Of a stretch of 64,000 bases of DNA, positions 41,617-51,426 are shown piece after piece. Source of the DNA: Sphingomonadaceae bacterium (GTDB lineage Bacteria > Pseudomonadota > Alphaproteobacteria > Sphingomonadales > Sphingomonadaceae). Position numbers and translations under genes: made by a program. Positions within the stretch are counted from its first letter, which is position 1, and each line of letters opens with the position of its first letter. The stretch is taken from contig CANJCQ010000002.1 of assembly GCA_947473355.1 (NCBI GenBank), positions 1 through 64,000 on the forward strand, given 5' to 3'. The notes below the pieces were generated by a model that made no database searches, was not told where the DNA came from, and saw nothing but the letters and a program-made list of their open reading frames with translations.

Positions 41617-42428
41617 TGAGCGAACCAACTAGCATGGCCTCGCTGGCCGAACTTTGCATCGTCGCCTGTTCCGAGGCATTTCGCGGCAATGGCGAAGTCG
41701 TCGCCTCTGGCGTAGGAGCAGTGCCTCGCCTCGCTGCCGGCCTTGCCAAGCTGACACACAGCCCCGAGCTGATGATGACCGATGGTGAGGCCTATCTCGT
41801 CGAGCAGCCGGTGCCGCTCGGTCCGCGCGGCTATGACGACCGCAGGCCTGCCGGCTACCTGCCCTTTTCGCGCTTTTTCGACGCTGCAGTCTGGTCCGGC
41901 CGTCGCCACGCCATGGTAACACCAACCCAGCTCGACCGGTTCGGCCAGATCAACTTGTCCTGCATGGGCGGCACCTATCGCCAGCCCAAGACGCAGATGC
42001 TGGGTGTGCGCGGCTTTCCGGGCAACACCATTTGCCATCCGAACTCTTTCTTCTTCCCCGCACACGGGCCGCGCGTATTTGTGGCTGGCGAAGTCGATAT
42101 GATCTCCGGTGTCGGATACAATCCGGCCAAGCGCGTGGCTGGCGGCAACTTTACCGGAGTGGACCTGCGCCGGATCATCACCAACCTGTGTGTCATGGAT
42201 TTCGGCGGCAAGGACAATGCCATCCGGGTGATTTCGCTCCATCCCGGCGTGACTTTCGAGGAAGTCCAGGATGCGACAGGTTTCGCGCTCGAAAAGGGCG
42301 ATATCGCGGAAACGCCTATGCCTTGTCCCGAGCAGCTGGAAATCATCGCCAGCCTCGATCCGCATGGCATTCGTGCCAGCGTGATCAAGGACAATCCTTC
42401 CGCTCGCATGCCGGCCGGGCAGGTCTGA
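41616..42428 (+). CDS. ipdB: COCHEA-CoA hydrolase beta subunit (CoA-transferase family)
   Basis: Protein of 270 residues, beta class of family I CoA-transferases, with a region like RYGQINLSC (here DRFGQINLSCMGG). It forms a heteromeric complex with IpdA that opens ring C in HIP degradation. Start is coupled to ipdA through TGATG. Ends 3 bp before ipdC. Confidence 0.87.
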   Translation: MSEPTSMASLAELCIVACSEAFRGNGEVVASGVGAVPRLAAGLAKLTHSPELMMTDGEAYLVEQPVPLGPRGYDDRRPAGYLPFSRFFDAAVWSGRRHAMVTPTQLDRFGQINLSCMGGTYRQPKTQMLGVRGFPGNTICHPNSFFFPAHGPRVFVAGEVDMISGVGYNPAKRVAGGNFTGVDLRRIITNLCVMDFGGKDNAIRVISLHPGVTFEEVQDATGFALEKGDIAETPMPCPEQLEIIASLDPHGIRASVIKDNPSARMPAGQV

Positions 42429-42431
42429 TCC

Positions 42432-43505
42432 ATGGGAGATTGTCTCGAGACTGTTCTGACTCGGCGCCTGGGCTGCCGGTTGCCGGTGATCCAGACCGCG
42501 ATGGGCTGGGTTGCGACTGCACCGCTGGTTGCTGCGACCAGCAACGCAGGAGCCTTCGGCTTCCTTGCAGCGGCAGTCATGACGCCGCAGGAATGCGCCG
42601 AAGGTATTGCCCGGCTCAGGGACATGACGCCGCATGGTTTCGGCGTGAACTTTCACTCATTCCAGCCGGGCGCGAGCGACATCGTCGAGATCGTCCTGGC
42701 CAATGCTGATCGCGTGCGGGCTGTCAGCTTCGGGCGCGGACCGGATGCGAAGATGATCGGGCGTTTCCGCGATGCGGGGATCCTGTGCATCCCGACTGTT
42801 GGCGCGGTGAAGCACGCGGAAAAGATGGTGCTACTCGGCTGCGAGATGGTCACCGTGCAGGGCGGTGAAGGCGGCGGGCATACTGGCGCGGTGCCGACCA
42901 CAGTGCTCCTGCCGCAAGTGCTTGATGCCGTCGGCGTGCCGGTGGTTGCCGCAGGTGGTTTCGGTGATGGCCGGGGGCTCGCGGCAGCGCTGGCTTTCGG
43001 TGCCGTCGGCGTTGCCATGGGCACGCGCTTTCTGATGACGGCGGAGAGCCCGGTTCCGGCATCGCCCAAGGCGGCTTACGTCAAAGCGGGCACCGGCGAT
43101 ATCGCTGTGTCGACCAAGGTGGACGGGATCCCGCAGCGCATGATTCTCAACCCGTTGCTTCGCCGCATCGAAAAGTCAGGCAAGTTCGCCATGTGGCAAC
43201 GCGCGATGGAAGCCGGCTTCGAAATGAAGCGGCAGACAGGCATGAGCTGGGGTCAGGTGCTCAGCGCGGCGCGCGGCATGACCGGCCACGGCGAAATGCC
43301 GCTGGCACAGGCGATGATGGCGGCGGCGGCGCCGATGATGATCCAGCGCGCTGTCGTCTCCGGCGACGCCGAAAATGGCCTGATGGCAACCGGGGTCGTT
43401 GCCGGACGGCTTGCCGACCTGCCGACCTGCGCCGAACTGATTGCCGAAATCGAGCGCGATGCACGCGTGCGCATCGCGGCCCTTTGTGGACAGGAAGCAA
43501 GCTGA
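42432..43505 (+). CDS. ipdC: IpdC-type flavin oxidoreductase (nitronate-monooxygenase family)
   Basis: TIM-barrel FMN protein of 357 residues. PVIQTAMGWVATAPLVAATSNAG-like opening, GCEMVTVQGGEGGGHTG and VVAAGGFGDGRG are the FMN-phosphate signatures of NPD/nitronate-monooxygenase proteins. In steroid catabolism IpdC is needed to dehydrogenate the C/D-ring CoA thioester before ring opening. Genes on both sides (ipdAB, echA20) give a standard context. Stop overlaps the echA20 start (TGATG). Confidence 0.88.
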   Translation: MGDCLETVLTRRLGCRLPVIQTAMGWVATAPLVAATSNAGAFGFLAAAVMTPQECAEGIARLRDMTPHGFGVNFHSFQPGASDIVEIVLANADRVRAVSFGRGPDAKMIGRFRDAGILCIPTVGAVKHAEKMVLLGCEMVTVQGGEGGGHTGAVPTTVLLPQVLDAVGVPVVAAGGFGDGRGLAAALAFGAVGVAMGTRFLMTAESPVPASPKAAYVKAGTGDIAVSTKVDGIPQRMILNPLLRRIEKSGKFAMWQRAMEAGFEMKRQTGMSWGQVLSAARGMTGHGEMPLAQAMMAAAAPMMIQRAVVSGDAENGLMATGVVAGRLADLPTCAELIAEIERDARVRIAALCGQEAS

Positions 43506-44260
43506 TGCCAATCACCACCACAATCGCGGATCGGATCGCCGAAATCGTATTCGATGTGCCGCCGGTCAACGCATTCGACAGCGAGACCTGGCTGTCGCTG
43601 CCCGGCATCATAACCGCCGCCGCCAGCAACCCCGAGGTTAACTGCGTGCTGATCCGCGCGGCACAGGATTCGCGCGGCTTCTGCGGCGGGGTCGATATTA
43701 AGGAAATGCAGGCGCATCCGGACCGCATCACGGTGCTAAACCGCGGCAATTACCTGACTTTCAAGGCAATCCGCGATGCCGAGGTGCCGGTTGTGACTGC
43801 GGTCCACAAGTTCGTCATCGGCGGAGGCATCGGGATGTGCGGCGCATCGGATACGATCATCGCGGCGGACGACGCTTATTTCTCGCTGCCCGAAGTCGAT
43901 CGCGGTGCCATGGGTGGAGCCAGCCACCTCTCGCGCATGCTGCCGCTCCACAAGGTGCGCGCGGCGTTCTTCACCGGTGGCAATATCCCGGCCGAGGAAG
44001 CCTACCGACTTGGCGCAGTTGAAAAGGTCGTGCCCCGAGATGCCTTGGTCGACGAGGCCCGCGCCTTCTGCGCGGTGATTGCTTCGAAGAGCCGCAAGGC
44101 GCTGGTCATCGCCAAAGAGGCGTTGAACGGCCTCGAACCGCGAGACGTCGATCGCGGCTATCGCTGGGAGCAGGGCTTCACACTCGAAATGTACATGCAC
44201 GAAGACTCGCAAAAGAGCCGCGATGCCTTTGTCGATACCGGGAAGGCGGCGAAATTCTGA
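43505..44260 (+). CDS. echA20: Enoyl-CoA hydratase family ring-D hydrolase
   Basis: Crotonase-fold protein of 251 residues. IRAAQDSRGFCGGVDIKEM and VIGGGIGMCGASD form the oxyanion hole, and EVDRGAMGGASHLSRML is the third signature. In HIP degradation EchA20 hydrolyses the beta-diketone-like ring D of HIEC-CoA. The ATG at 43505 shares its A with the ipdC stop; the in-frame stretch upstream is non-coding in this frame. Its stop overlaps the thiolase start (TGATG). Confidence 0.88.
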   Translation: MPITTTIADRIAEIVFDVPPVNAFDSETWLSLPGIITAAASNPEVNCVLIRAAQDSRGFCGGVDIKEMQAHPDRITVLNRGNYLTFKAIRDAEVPVVTAVHKFVIGGGIGMCGASDTIIAADDAYFSLPEVDRGAMGGASHLSRMLPLHKVRAAFFTGGNIPAEEAYRLGAVEKVVPRDALVDEARAFCAVIASKSRKALVIAKEALNGLEPRDVDRGYRWEQGFTLEMYMHEDSQKSRDAFVDTGKAAKF

Positions 44261-45411
44261 TGCCCGAAGCCTATATCATCGACGCCGTGCGTGCGCCAAT
44301 CGGGCGCAAGAAAGGTAGTCTCGGCCATCTGCATCCAGCTGATCTCGGCGCGCATCCGATCCGGGAACTCATCTTGCGTACAGGCATCGATGCCGGCGCC
44401 GTGGACGACGTCGTCTGGGGCTGCTGCGACACGATCGGCCCGCAAGCGGGCGATATCGGCCGCACTGTCTGGCTGGTCGCCGGATTACCGCAGCACGTTC
44501 CGGGCACCACGATCGACCGTCAATGTGGCTCAAGCCAGCAGGCGATCCATTTCGCCGCGCAAGGCGTGATGTCAGGTACCCAGGACCTGGTCGTCGCGGG
44601 CGGCAGCCAGGCGATGAACGCGATACCGATCAGCGCCGCAATGTTTGCCGGCCAGCAATATGGCTTCGGTGATCCTTTCACCGGCTCGAAAGGCTGGATT
44701 GCGCGCTATGGCGATGGCCTGCTCAACCAGATCGCCTCTGCCGAGATGATTGCCGCCAAGTGGGGCATTGACCGCGAGGCGATGGAACACTTTGCCCTGG
44801 CCAGTCACCAACGCGCGCAGGCCGCCACTGAGGCTGGATGGTTCAAGGCCGAGATCGCTCCGCTGGAGGGGCTAGATGCCGACGAAACAATCCGACCTGG
44901 CACCACGCTTGAAGGACTTGCCGGTCTCAAGCCGGTTCAGGAAGGCGGAATGGTTACGGCTGGTGTCGCCAGCCAGAACTGCGACGGCGCGGCGGCCCTG
45001 CTGATCGCCAGCGAACGCGCTGTGAAAGAGCACAATCTGAGGCCCCGCGCCCGCGTCCATCACATTTCGGTGCGCGCCGACGATCCGGTCTGGATGCTCA
45101 CTGCGCCGATCCCGGCGACGCAGCATGCGCTGAAGAAGGCGGGGATGACCATTGCCGATATCGATCTGTTCGAATGCAATGAGGCCTTCGCCTCGGTGCC
45201 GCTCGCCTGGTTGAAGGAGCTTGGCATCCCGCATGACAAGGTCAACGTCCAGGGCGGCGCGATTGCGCTTGGCCACCCGCTCGGCGCGACCGGGGCTCGG
45301 CTGATGACCACGCTGCTGGGCGCGCTGGAGCGCACCGGTGGCCGCTATGGGCTTCAGACCATGTGCGAAGGTGGCGGGCAGGCCAACGTCACGATCATCG
45401 AGAGGCTGTGA
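44260..45411 (+). CDS. fadA6: Acetyl-CoA acyltransferase (FadA6-like thiolase)
   Basis: Thiolase of 383 residues. The nucleophile is Cys89 in DRQCGSSQQA, the His lies in GHPLGATGAR, and the C-terminal Cys in TMCEGGGQ. NEAF (ECNEAFASV) is also intact, so it is catalytically complete. It probably performs the final thiolysis of the linear C/D-ring fragment after EchA20 and IpdAB. It is coupled at both ends by TGATG overlaps with echA20 and the following SDR gene. Confidence 0.87.
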   Translation: MPEAYIIDAVRAPIGRKKGSLGHLHPADLGAHPIRELILRTGIDAGAVDDVVWGCCDTIGPQAGDIGRTVWLVAGLPQHVPGTTIDRQCGSSQQAIHFAAQGVMSGTQDLVVAGGSQAMNAIPISAAMFAGQQYGFGDPFTGSKGWIARYGDGLLNQIASAEMIAAKWGIDREAMEHFALASHQRAQAATEAGWFKAEIAPLEGLDADETIRPGTTLEGLAGLKPVQEGGMVTAGVASQNCDGAAALLIASERAVKEHNLRPRARVHHISVRADDPVWMLTAPIPATQHALKKAGMTIADIDLFECNEAFASVPLAWLKELGIPHDKVNVQGGAIALGHPLGATGARLMTTLLGALERTGGRYGLQTMCEGGGQANVTIIERL

Positions 45412-46325
45412 TGGGTATCTGCGAAGGCATTTGTGAGGGGCGCACCGTCATCATCACCGGCGCCGCGCGCGGGCTGGGCCGCGCCTATGCGCTGGCCTTC
45501 GCGGCGGAAGGGGCAAATGTTGTGGTCAACGACATCGGTACTTCGCTGGGCGGCGAGGGGCGCGACACCAGTGCGGCCGATGCCGTGGTTGGGGAAATCC
45601 GCCTCGCCGGGGGCAAGTCGATTGCCAATTATGAGGATATTACCGACTGGGACGCGGCCAAGCGGATCGTCGATGCGACCGTTGCGGAATTTGGCGATCT
45701 GCATGTCGTGGTCAACAATGCCGGCATCGTGCGCGACCGCATGTTCGTTTCGGCAACGCCAGAGGAATGGGACGCAACCATGCACGTCCACCTCCGCGGC
45801 CATTTCTGCGTCAGCCGGCACGCCGTTGACTACTGGCGGGCCAAGCAGAAGGCCGGGACCGATCCTGATGCCCGGATCATCAACACGTCGAGCGGCGCTG
45901 GCCTGCAAGGCTCGATTGCCCAGGCCGCATATTCGACTGCCAAGGGCGGGATTGCCTCGCTGACTCTGGTCCAAGCCGCAGAGCTGGGTCGTTATGGCAT
46001 AACCGCCAATGCGCTCGCGCCATCGGCCCGCACCCGCATGACCGAGCAGGCCTTCGCCGAGAAGATGGCTACTGCCGATCAGGCGTTTGACGCGATGGAC
46101 CCGGCAAACATTGCGCCGACCGTCGTCTGGCTGGGCAGCAGCGCTAGTGCACATGTGACGGGCTGCGTCTTCGAGCTCGAAGGCGGCAAGATCATGCTCG
46201 AACAGGGCTGGCGCGAAGGCGCCTTCGTCGATCAGCAGGCGCGCTGGGAACCAGCGCAAGTTGGCGACGTAGTCGAGAGACTACTGGCCGAACGCGCGCG
46301 CCCGCGCCAGGTTTGGGGCACCTGA
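45411..46325 (+). CDS. SDR-family dehydrogenase, HSD17B4-like
   Basis: SDR of 304 residues starting at the ATG at 45411, coupled to the thiolase stop. TGAARGLG near residue 16, VVNDIGTSLGGEGRD, NNAGIVRDRMF and YSTAKGG resemble the dehydrogenase domain of peroxisomal multifunctional enzyme type 2. It probably oxidises a 3-hydroxyacyl-CoA. The C-terminal extension of about 40 residues beyond the core is typical of this subgroup. Confidence 0.83.
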   Translation: MGICEGICEGRTVIITGAARGLGRAYALAFAAEGANVVVNDIGTSLGGEGRDTSAADAVVGEIRLAGGKSIANYEDITDWDAAKRIVDATVAEFGDLHVVVNNAGIVRDRMFVSATPEEWDATMHVHLRGHFCVSRHAVDYWRAKQKAGTDPDARIINTSSGAGLQGSIAQAAYSTAKGGIASLTLVQAAELGRYGITANALAPSARTRMTEQAFAEKMATADQAFDAMDPANIAPTVVWLGSSASAHVTGCVFELEGGKIMLEQGWREGAFVDQQARWEPAQVGDVVERLLAERARPRQVWGT

Positions 46326-46328
46326 ACG

Positions 46329-47384
46329 ATGCTCTTCGCATTTACCGATGAGCAGAAGATGATTGCGGAGACGGCGCAGACCTTCTTCCGCGATAACGCG
46401 ACGAGTGCCCGCACGAGGCTGGCCATGGGCGGTGATGGCGTGGACCGCCAGCTATGGTCGGCCTTTTGCACCGAACTGGGCCTGGCGGGGATCGCCCTGC
46501 CCGAAGGCCATGGCGGCGCAGGGCTGGGCATGGTCGAATTCGCGATCGTTGCCGAAGCGGCAGGCGCGCAAGTGGCGGCAATCCCGCTCCTCGGCCTTGC
46601 CACAGCCGCCCGCGCCATCGCCGCTGGCGGCTCGGAGGAACAAAAGGCCGAATGGCTGCCGAGGCTGGCGGGTGGCGAGGCAATAGCCGCCTGCGAAGGC
46701 GTGCCCGCAATGGCAGCGCAAGGATCACGGCTGACCGGCACGATTGAATTTGTGCCGCATGGCGCTGTGGCCGATATGTTTGTTTTTGTGGCGCCGGGGA
46801 AGGCGTGGATCGTGCGGGCGGACGCGCCGGGGGTCTCGGTCAAGGCACAAGTCACAATGGACCAGACCCGGCCCTTCGCCACGGTCACGCTCTCTGGTGC
46901 GGAGGCGGAAGCTCTCGACGATCCTGCGGCGGCTATCGCGGCAGCCCATTCCGGGGGCTGGATATGTCTGGCCGCCGAGGCGCTGGGCGGCGCTCAGGAA
47001 GCGCTCGACCGCACAGTCGCCTATGCTATGGAGCGGGTGCAGTTCGGCAGGCAAATCGGTTCCTTCCAGGCCTACAAGCATCGGCTCGCGGACGTCATGG
47101 TGGAGATCGAACAGGCCCGCTCGGCGGTTTACTGGGCGGCTTGCGCGGTCGATGAAAATTCGGACGAGGCCCAGCTGGCATTGCATGCCGCCAAGAGCTT
47201 CGCCGCCGACACCTTCTTCATGGCAGCCGGCAACATGATCCAGCTGCACGGCGGTATCGGCTTCACCTGGGAACACGACGCGCACCTGTTCTTCAAGCGC
47301 GCACGCTCGATCCAGACCATGCTGGGCGGCGGCAATTTCCACCGCGAGCAAGTGGCCGCGATGGTGCTTGGAGAAGCGGCATGA
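46329..47384 (+). CDS. Acyl-CoA dehydrogenase (subunit of heteromeric pair)
   Basis: Acyl-CoA dehydrogenase of 351 residues, with N-terminal FTDEQKMIAETAQTFF, a middle domain and a C-terminal IQLHGGIGFTWEHDAHLFFKRA helix. The Glu in TWEHD may be the catalytic base. It is coupled to the next acyl-CoA dehydrogenase by a 4-bp overlap, as in the alpha2beta2 steroid acyl-CoA dehydrogenases where only one subunit binds substrate productively. It probably corresponds to an IpdE-type enzyme of C/D-ring beta-oxidation. Confidence 0.85.
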   Translation: MLFAFTDEQKMIAETAQTFFRDNATSARTRLAMGGDGVDRQLWSAFCTELGLAGIALPEGHGGAGLGMVEFAIVAEAAGAQVAAIPLLGLATAARAIAAGGSEEQKAEWLPRLAGGEAIAACEGVPAMAAQGSRLTGTIEFVPHGAVADMFVFVAPGKAWIVRADAPGVSVKAQVTMDQTRPFATVTLSGAEAEALDDPAAAIAAAHSGGWICLAAEALGGAQEALDRTVAYAMERVQFGRQIGSFQAYKHRLADVMVEIEQARSAVYWAACAVDENSDEAQLALHAAKSFAADTFFMAAGNMIQLHGGIGFTWEHDAHLFFKRARSIQTMLGGGNFHREQVAAMVLGEAA

Positions 47385-48559
47385 AGCTCGGTTTCTCTCC
47401 TGAAGAGGAGGCGTTTCGCGCCGAATGCGCCGATTGGCTCATTTGCCAGATGGCCGGCGAATTCTCTGACATCAAGGGCATCACCACGCTCACTGCAAAG
47501 GCTGAGCGTCGTAAGGAGTGGGAGCAGCGACTCGCCGAATTCAAGTGGTCTTGCATCGGGTGGCCCGAGCAATGGGGCGGCCGCAACGCCACGCTGGCGC
47601 AGCAGGTTATCTTTGCCGAAGAATATGCCCGCGCCGGGGTTCCAGGCAGGGTCAATCACATCGGTATCGAACTGGCCGGGCCGACAATCCTGGCCTTAGG
47701 CAGCGATGAGCAGAAGCAGCGCTTCCTGCCGGGCATTGCCGCTGGCACGACGATCTTCTGCCAGGGCTTCTCCGAGCCCAATGCCGGCTCCGACCTAGCC
47801 TCGGTGCGTACCAAGGGGCGGCTCGAGGCGGGCGAGTGGGTGGTCAATGGCCAGAAGATCTGGACCAGCCTTGCCCACATCTCCGACTGGATTTTTGTGG
47901 TCACCCGCACGGAGGAAGGCTCCAAGGGCCCAAAGGGACTCACTTTCCTGATGATGCCACTGGACCAGCCCGGGATCGACGTGCGCGGCATCACCCAGAT
48001 CAATGGCGACGCCGAATTCAACGAGACCTTCTTAACAGATGCGCGCTGCCCGGCCGACAGCCTGATTGGCAATGTCGGCGAAGGCTGGAAGATCGCGATG
48101 GGCCTGCTGGCATTCGAGCGCGGTGTTTCCACGCTTGGCCAGCAGATGGCATTCCGCAATGAGCTTGACGAGATTGTGACTGCGGCCAAGGCCAATGGTG
48201 CTGCGAACGATCCGCTCATCAGGCAGCGAATCGCGAAAGCCGAGATCGGACTTCGGCTGATGCGTTATGGCGCGCTGCGCATGTTGTCGAACAATGATCA
48301 TTCGAAGATCGACGGCGCGGCGCTGACATACAAGATCCAGTGGGCGACCTGGCGACGCAATCTTGGCGAGTTGGCGATGGATGTATTGGGCCAAGCTGGC
48401 GAAGTGGGGGAAGGCTCGAAATACGAATGGGGCACACTGCCCAACCTGTTTCTCTATAGCCGTGCTGACACCATCTATGGCGGCACCAACCAGATCCAGC
48501 GCAACCTGATTGCCGAGCGCGGCCTTGGCCTGCCCCGGGAGCCACGAAGCGACCTATGA
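47381..48559 (+). CDS. Acyl-CoA dehydrogenase (second subunit of heteromeric pair)
   Basis: Acyl-CoA dehydrogenase of 392 residues. FCQGFSEPNAGSDLASVRT and GQKIWTSLAHISDW are the flavin-binding signatures, and YGGTNQIQRNLIAERGLGLP is the classical C-terminus. Together with the 351-residue subunit it likely forms an IpdE1/IpdE2-like heterocomplex. Followed after 25 bp by ipdF, the largest gap within the operon. Confidence 0.87.
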   Translation: MKLGFSPEEEAFRAECADWLICQMAGEFSDIKGITTLTAKAERRKEWEQRLAEFKWSCIGWPEQWGGRNATLAQQVIFAEEYARAGVPGRVNHIGIELAGPTILALGSDEQKQRFLPGIAAGTTIFCQGFSEPNAGSDLASVRTKGRLEAGEWVVNGQKIWTSLAHISDWIFVVTRTEEGSKGPKGLTFLMMPLDQPGIDVRGITQINGDAEFNETFLTDARCPADSLIGNVGEGWKIAMGLLAFERGVSTLGQQMAFRNELDEIVTAAKANGAANDPLIRQRIAKAEIGLRLMRYGALRMLSNNDHSKIDGAALTYKIQWATWRRNLGELAMDVLGQAGEVGEGSKYEWGTLPNLFLYSRADTIYGGTNQIQRNLIAERGLGLPREPRSDL

Positions 48560-48584
48560 TGAAACTTGAAGCCAGGGGTGATCT

Positions 48585-49370
48585 ATGACCGTTCCCGTCC
48601 CCCCATATCCTGCGCCGCTTGGCATGTTGAAAGGCAAGACTGTGGTGGTGACCGCTGCAGCGGGCACCGGTATCGGTTTTGCCGCAGCCAAACGGGCGGC
48701 TGAAGAAGGCGCGAGAGTGCTGATCAGCGACTTTCACGAACGGCGGCTTGACGATGCGGCTGATCGCATCGCGGCGGAAGTCGGCTGCGAGCGGCCTGCA
48801 ACCTTCATCTGCGATGTTACTTCTCAGACGCAAGTCGATGGCCTGCGCGATGCGGCAATTGCAGCTCTGGGCAAGGTCGATGTGCTGATCAACAATGCTG
48901 GCCTTGGCGGAGAGGTTGCTGTCGTCGACATGACCGACGATCAGTGGAGCCGCGTTCTCGATGTCACGCTGACCAGCCTGTTCCGTATGACCCGGGCCTT
49001 TCTGCCCCACATGTATGCGAACCGCTCGGGTGTCATGGTCAACAACGCCTCGGTGCTCGGTTGGCGGGCTCAAAAGGGGCAGGCGCACTATGCTGCCGCA
49101 AAAGCCGGAGTCATGGCATTCACCCGCTGTGCCGGGTTGGAGGCGGCCGAGCATGGCGTGCGGATCAATGCGGTTTCGCCAAGCCTTGCCATGCACCCCT
49201 TCCTCGCCAAGGTGACCTCCGAGGAGAAGCTGGCCGAACTGGTGCAGGCCGAGGCCTACGGCCGCCCGGCGGAAGTCTGGGAAGTTGCCAATGTCATGCT
49301 GTTCCTTGCATCCGATCTGTCGAGCTACATGACCGGTGAAGTCGTGTCCGTTTCAAGTCAGAGGGCCTGA
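48585..49370 (+). CDS. ipdF: IpdF-type short-chain dehydrogenase
   Basis: SDR of 261 residues. TAAAGTGIG at 23-31 replaces the common TGxxxGIG and matches the mycobacterial IpdF (Rv3559c) as I recall it. ISDFHERRLDDA, NNASVLGWRAQK, YAAAKAGVMAFTR and a C-terminal TGEVVSVSSQ complete the match. IpdF reduces or oxidises the 5-keto/5-hydroxy group of HIP-CoA. GGGGTGATCT lies just before the ATG. Confidence 0.88.
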   Translation: MTVPVPPYPAPLGMLKGKTVVVTAAAGTGIGFAAAKRAAEEGARVLISDFHERRLDDAADRIAAEVGCERPATFICDVTSQTQVDGLRDAAIAALGKVDVLINNAGLGGEVAVVDMTDDQWSRVLDVTLTSLFRMTRAFLPHMYANRSGVMVNNASVLGWRAQKGQAHYAAAKAGVMAFTRCAGLEAAEHGVRINAVSPSLAMHPFLAKVTSEEKLAELVQAEAYGRPAEVWEVANVMLFLASDLSSYMTGEVVSVSSQRA

Positions 49371-49372
49371 CC

Positions 49373-49831
49373 ATGACTCGCGTCGTCGAAAGGCCAGCTG
49401 ACCTGCTGGGTATGGTTGGTACCAGCATGGGGCCGACTGGCTGGATCACGGTCGAGCAGAACCGTGTCGATGGATTCGCCGATGTTACCGGTGACCACCA
49501 GTGGATCCATGTCGATGTCGAGCGAGCCAAGGCGGGTCCTTTCGGCGGCACCATCGCGCATGGCTATCTGACCATGAGTATGATCAACCTGTTCCTGCCC
49601 GAACTCGTCGAAGTGCGCGGCTTTGCCCATGCGGTGAATGTCGGGCTCGACAGATTGCGCTTTCTCGCCCCGGTCAAGGTCGGATCTCGGATCCGTGCGG
49701 TGAGCGAAATCGTTTCCGCGGAAGAGATCAAGGGTGCGATCCAGTCAGTCGTGCGTGTGACGATAGAGATTGAGGGAAGCGACAAGCCGGCACTCATCGC
49801 CGATACAATCAGCCGTTATTTTCCGGAGTAG
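49373..49831 (+). CDS. MaoC-family (R)-enoyl-CoA hydratase
   Basis: Hot-dog hydratase of 152 residues. The catalytic motif is FADVTGDHQWIHVD, a variant of the usual TGDxNPxH with the Asp and His kept, followed by FGGTIAHGYLTMSM. It hydrates an enoyl-CoA produced by the adjacent acyl-CoA dehydrogenase pair. It is 2 bp from ipdF and 5 bp from the isomerase gene. DHQWIHVD is common in actinobacterial and sphingomonad homologues. Confidence 0.87.
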   Translation: MTRVVERPADLLGMVGTSMGPTGWITVEQNRVDGFADVTGDHQWIHVDVERAKAGPFGGTIAHGYLTMSMINLFLPELVEVRGFAHAVNVGLDRLRFLAPVKVGSRIRAVSEIVSAEEIKGAIQSVVRVTIEIEGSDKPALIADTISRYFPE

Positions 49832-49836
49832 AACCT

Positions 49837-50211
49837 ATGCCCAGTGCCGAACAGATGATTGCCGTAGTCCATGCCTATGTTGATGGATTCGAAAGGAGCG
49901 ATCCAGTCGCGATCGCTGCGCTCTTCGCCGAAAATGCTACGGTCGAAGACCCGGTCGGAACTCCGCAGAAGCGCGGCCTTGCCGAGATCAGCGAATTTTA
50001 CGCCGGCTCGATGTCAACCGGTGCGAAGCTCGAACTGCTGGGCGATCCGCGCTGTGCGGCCGACTACGCAGCCTTTCCCTTCGCGGTGAAGCTGGAATTT
50101 GGCGGGCAGAAAACGGTAATCGAGGTCATCGACACTTTCCGCATCGACGATGACGGGAAGATTGTCGAAATGCGGGCCTACTGGGGCCCGGGCAACATGA
50201 AATCCGCCTGA
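49837..50211 (+). CDS. ksi: Steroid delta5-3-ketosteroid isomerase
   Basis: NTF2-fold protein of 124 residues, the length of the Comamonas enzyme. The catalytic residues Tyr14, Asp38 and Asp99 occur at exactly the same numbers as in Comamonas testosteroni isomerase, as I recall it (VHAY, TVEDPVG, EVIDTF). It moves the double bond of 3-keto-delta5-steroids to delta4. Its location in the middle of the HIP operon is odd because the reaction belongs to an early step. It shows that delta5-sterols or their ketones are also substrates. Confidence 0.9.
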   Translation: MPSAEQMIAVVHAYVDGFERSDPVAIAALFAENATVEDPVGTPQKRGLAEISEFYAGSMSTGAKLELLGDPRCAADYAAFPFAVKLEFGGQKTVIEVIDTFRIDDDGKIVEMRAYWGPGNMKSA

Positions 50212-50221
50212 GGAGAACGCC

Positions 50222-51424
50222 ATGCGCGACGCCGCCATCGTATCGACTGCCCGGACCGCCATCGGCAAGGCCTATCGTGGGGCCTTCAATGATACCGAAG
50301 CGCCGGTGCTTTCGGCCCATGTGGTCGATGCGGCGCTCGATCGCGCAGGCATCGATCCCGCACGGGTCGACGATGTCTATCTTGGTTGCGGCAATCAATG
50401 GAACACGCAGAGCTACAACCTGGGGCGCCTGACGGTACACGCTTCGAAACTACCCAACACGGCGGGGGGCTTTGTGCTGGACCGCAAGTGTTCGTCAGGT
50501 CTCAATGCCATTGCGCTCGCCGCGCGCTCGATCATGTGCAACGAGGTCGATGTCGCTGTGGCTGGCGGGGTGGAATCGATCTCGCTAACCATTGGCAAAA
50601 ACCAGCCTGCCTGGCGCAACCGTTCGCAGGCCGTCATCGCCGCCGATCCTTACGCCTATATGGCCATGCTGGAGACGGCTGAAGTCGTCGCTGAACGTTA
50701 TGGCGTGGCGCGCGAAGATCAGGACCGCTTCGCCGCGCTCAGCCAGCAGCGCGCGGGTGCAGCGCAAACAGCAGGCCGTTTCGATGACGAAATCGCGCCG
50801 ATCACTGTCTCCAAGGCCCTGTTCGACAAGGAAGGCAATGAAACAGGCAAGCAAGTGGTCGACTTGGCCCGCGATGAGTGTGTACGCGGCGACACGAACT
50901 ATGAAGGCCTCTCGCAGCTGGGGCCGGTGTTCAAGGATGGAATGGTCATCGGGCAGGGCCAGACAGTCACAGCAGGCAATTCCTCACAATTGTCAGACGG
51001 CGCCTCGGCGCAGGTGCTGATGGATCTAGCGACTGCGCAAAACGAAGGCCTGCCGGTGCTGGGGATCTATCGCGGTTTCCAGGTGGCAGGCTGCGAGCCC
51101 GACGAGATGGGTATCGGACCAGTCTTCGCGATTCCCAAATTGCTCAACCGCGCTGGGCTGAAGCTGGACGATGTGGGCCTGTTCGAGATCAACGAGGCCT
51201 TTGCGAGTCAGGCGGTCTATTGCCAGCAGAAGCTGGGCATCGATCCCGAGCGGCTCAACGTCAATGGCGGTGCCATTGCCTTGGGTCACCCCTTCGGTAT
51301 GACCGGGAGTCGGCTCGTCGGCCATGCGCTGATCGAGGGCAAGCGCCGCGGCGTGAGATATGTTGTCGTCTCGATGTGTGTGGCGGGCGGTATGGGGGCG
51401 GCGGGACTGTTCGAGGTCGCCTGA
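50222..51424 (+). CDS. Acetyl-CoA acyltransferase (second thiolase)
   Basis: Thiolase of 400 residues with Cys90 in [26 protein letters not shown] and the C-terminal [10 protein letters not shown], so catalytically complete. It resembles FadA5/FadA-type enzymes and may act on propionate-chain beta-oxidation of HIP-CoA or on side-chain intermediates. GAGGAGAACGCC precedes the ATG. Ends 2 bp before the CoA ligase gene. Confidence 0.85.
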   Translation: MRDAAIVSTARTAIGKAYRGAFNDTEAPVLSAHVVDAALDRAGIDPARVDDVYLGCGNQWNTQSYNLGRLTVHASKLPNTAGGFVLDRKCSSGLNAIALAARSIMCNEVDVAVAGGVESISLTIGKNQPAWRNRSQAVIAADPYAYMAMLETAEVVAERYGVAREDQDRFAALSQQRAGAAQTAGRFDDEIAPITVSKALFDKEGNETGKQVVDLARDECVRGDTNYEGLSQLGPVFKDGMVIGQGQTVTAGNSSQLSDGASAQVLMDLATAQNEGLPVLGIYRGFQVAGCEPDEMGIGPVFAIPKLLNRAGLKLDDVGLFEINEAFASQAVYCQQKLGIDPERLNVNGGAIALGHPFGMTGSRLVGHALIEGKRRGVRYVVVSMCVAGGMGAAGLFEVA

Positions 51425-51426
51425 CC

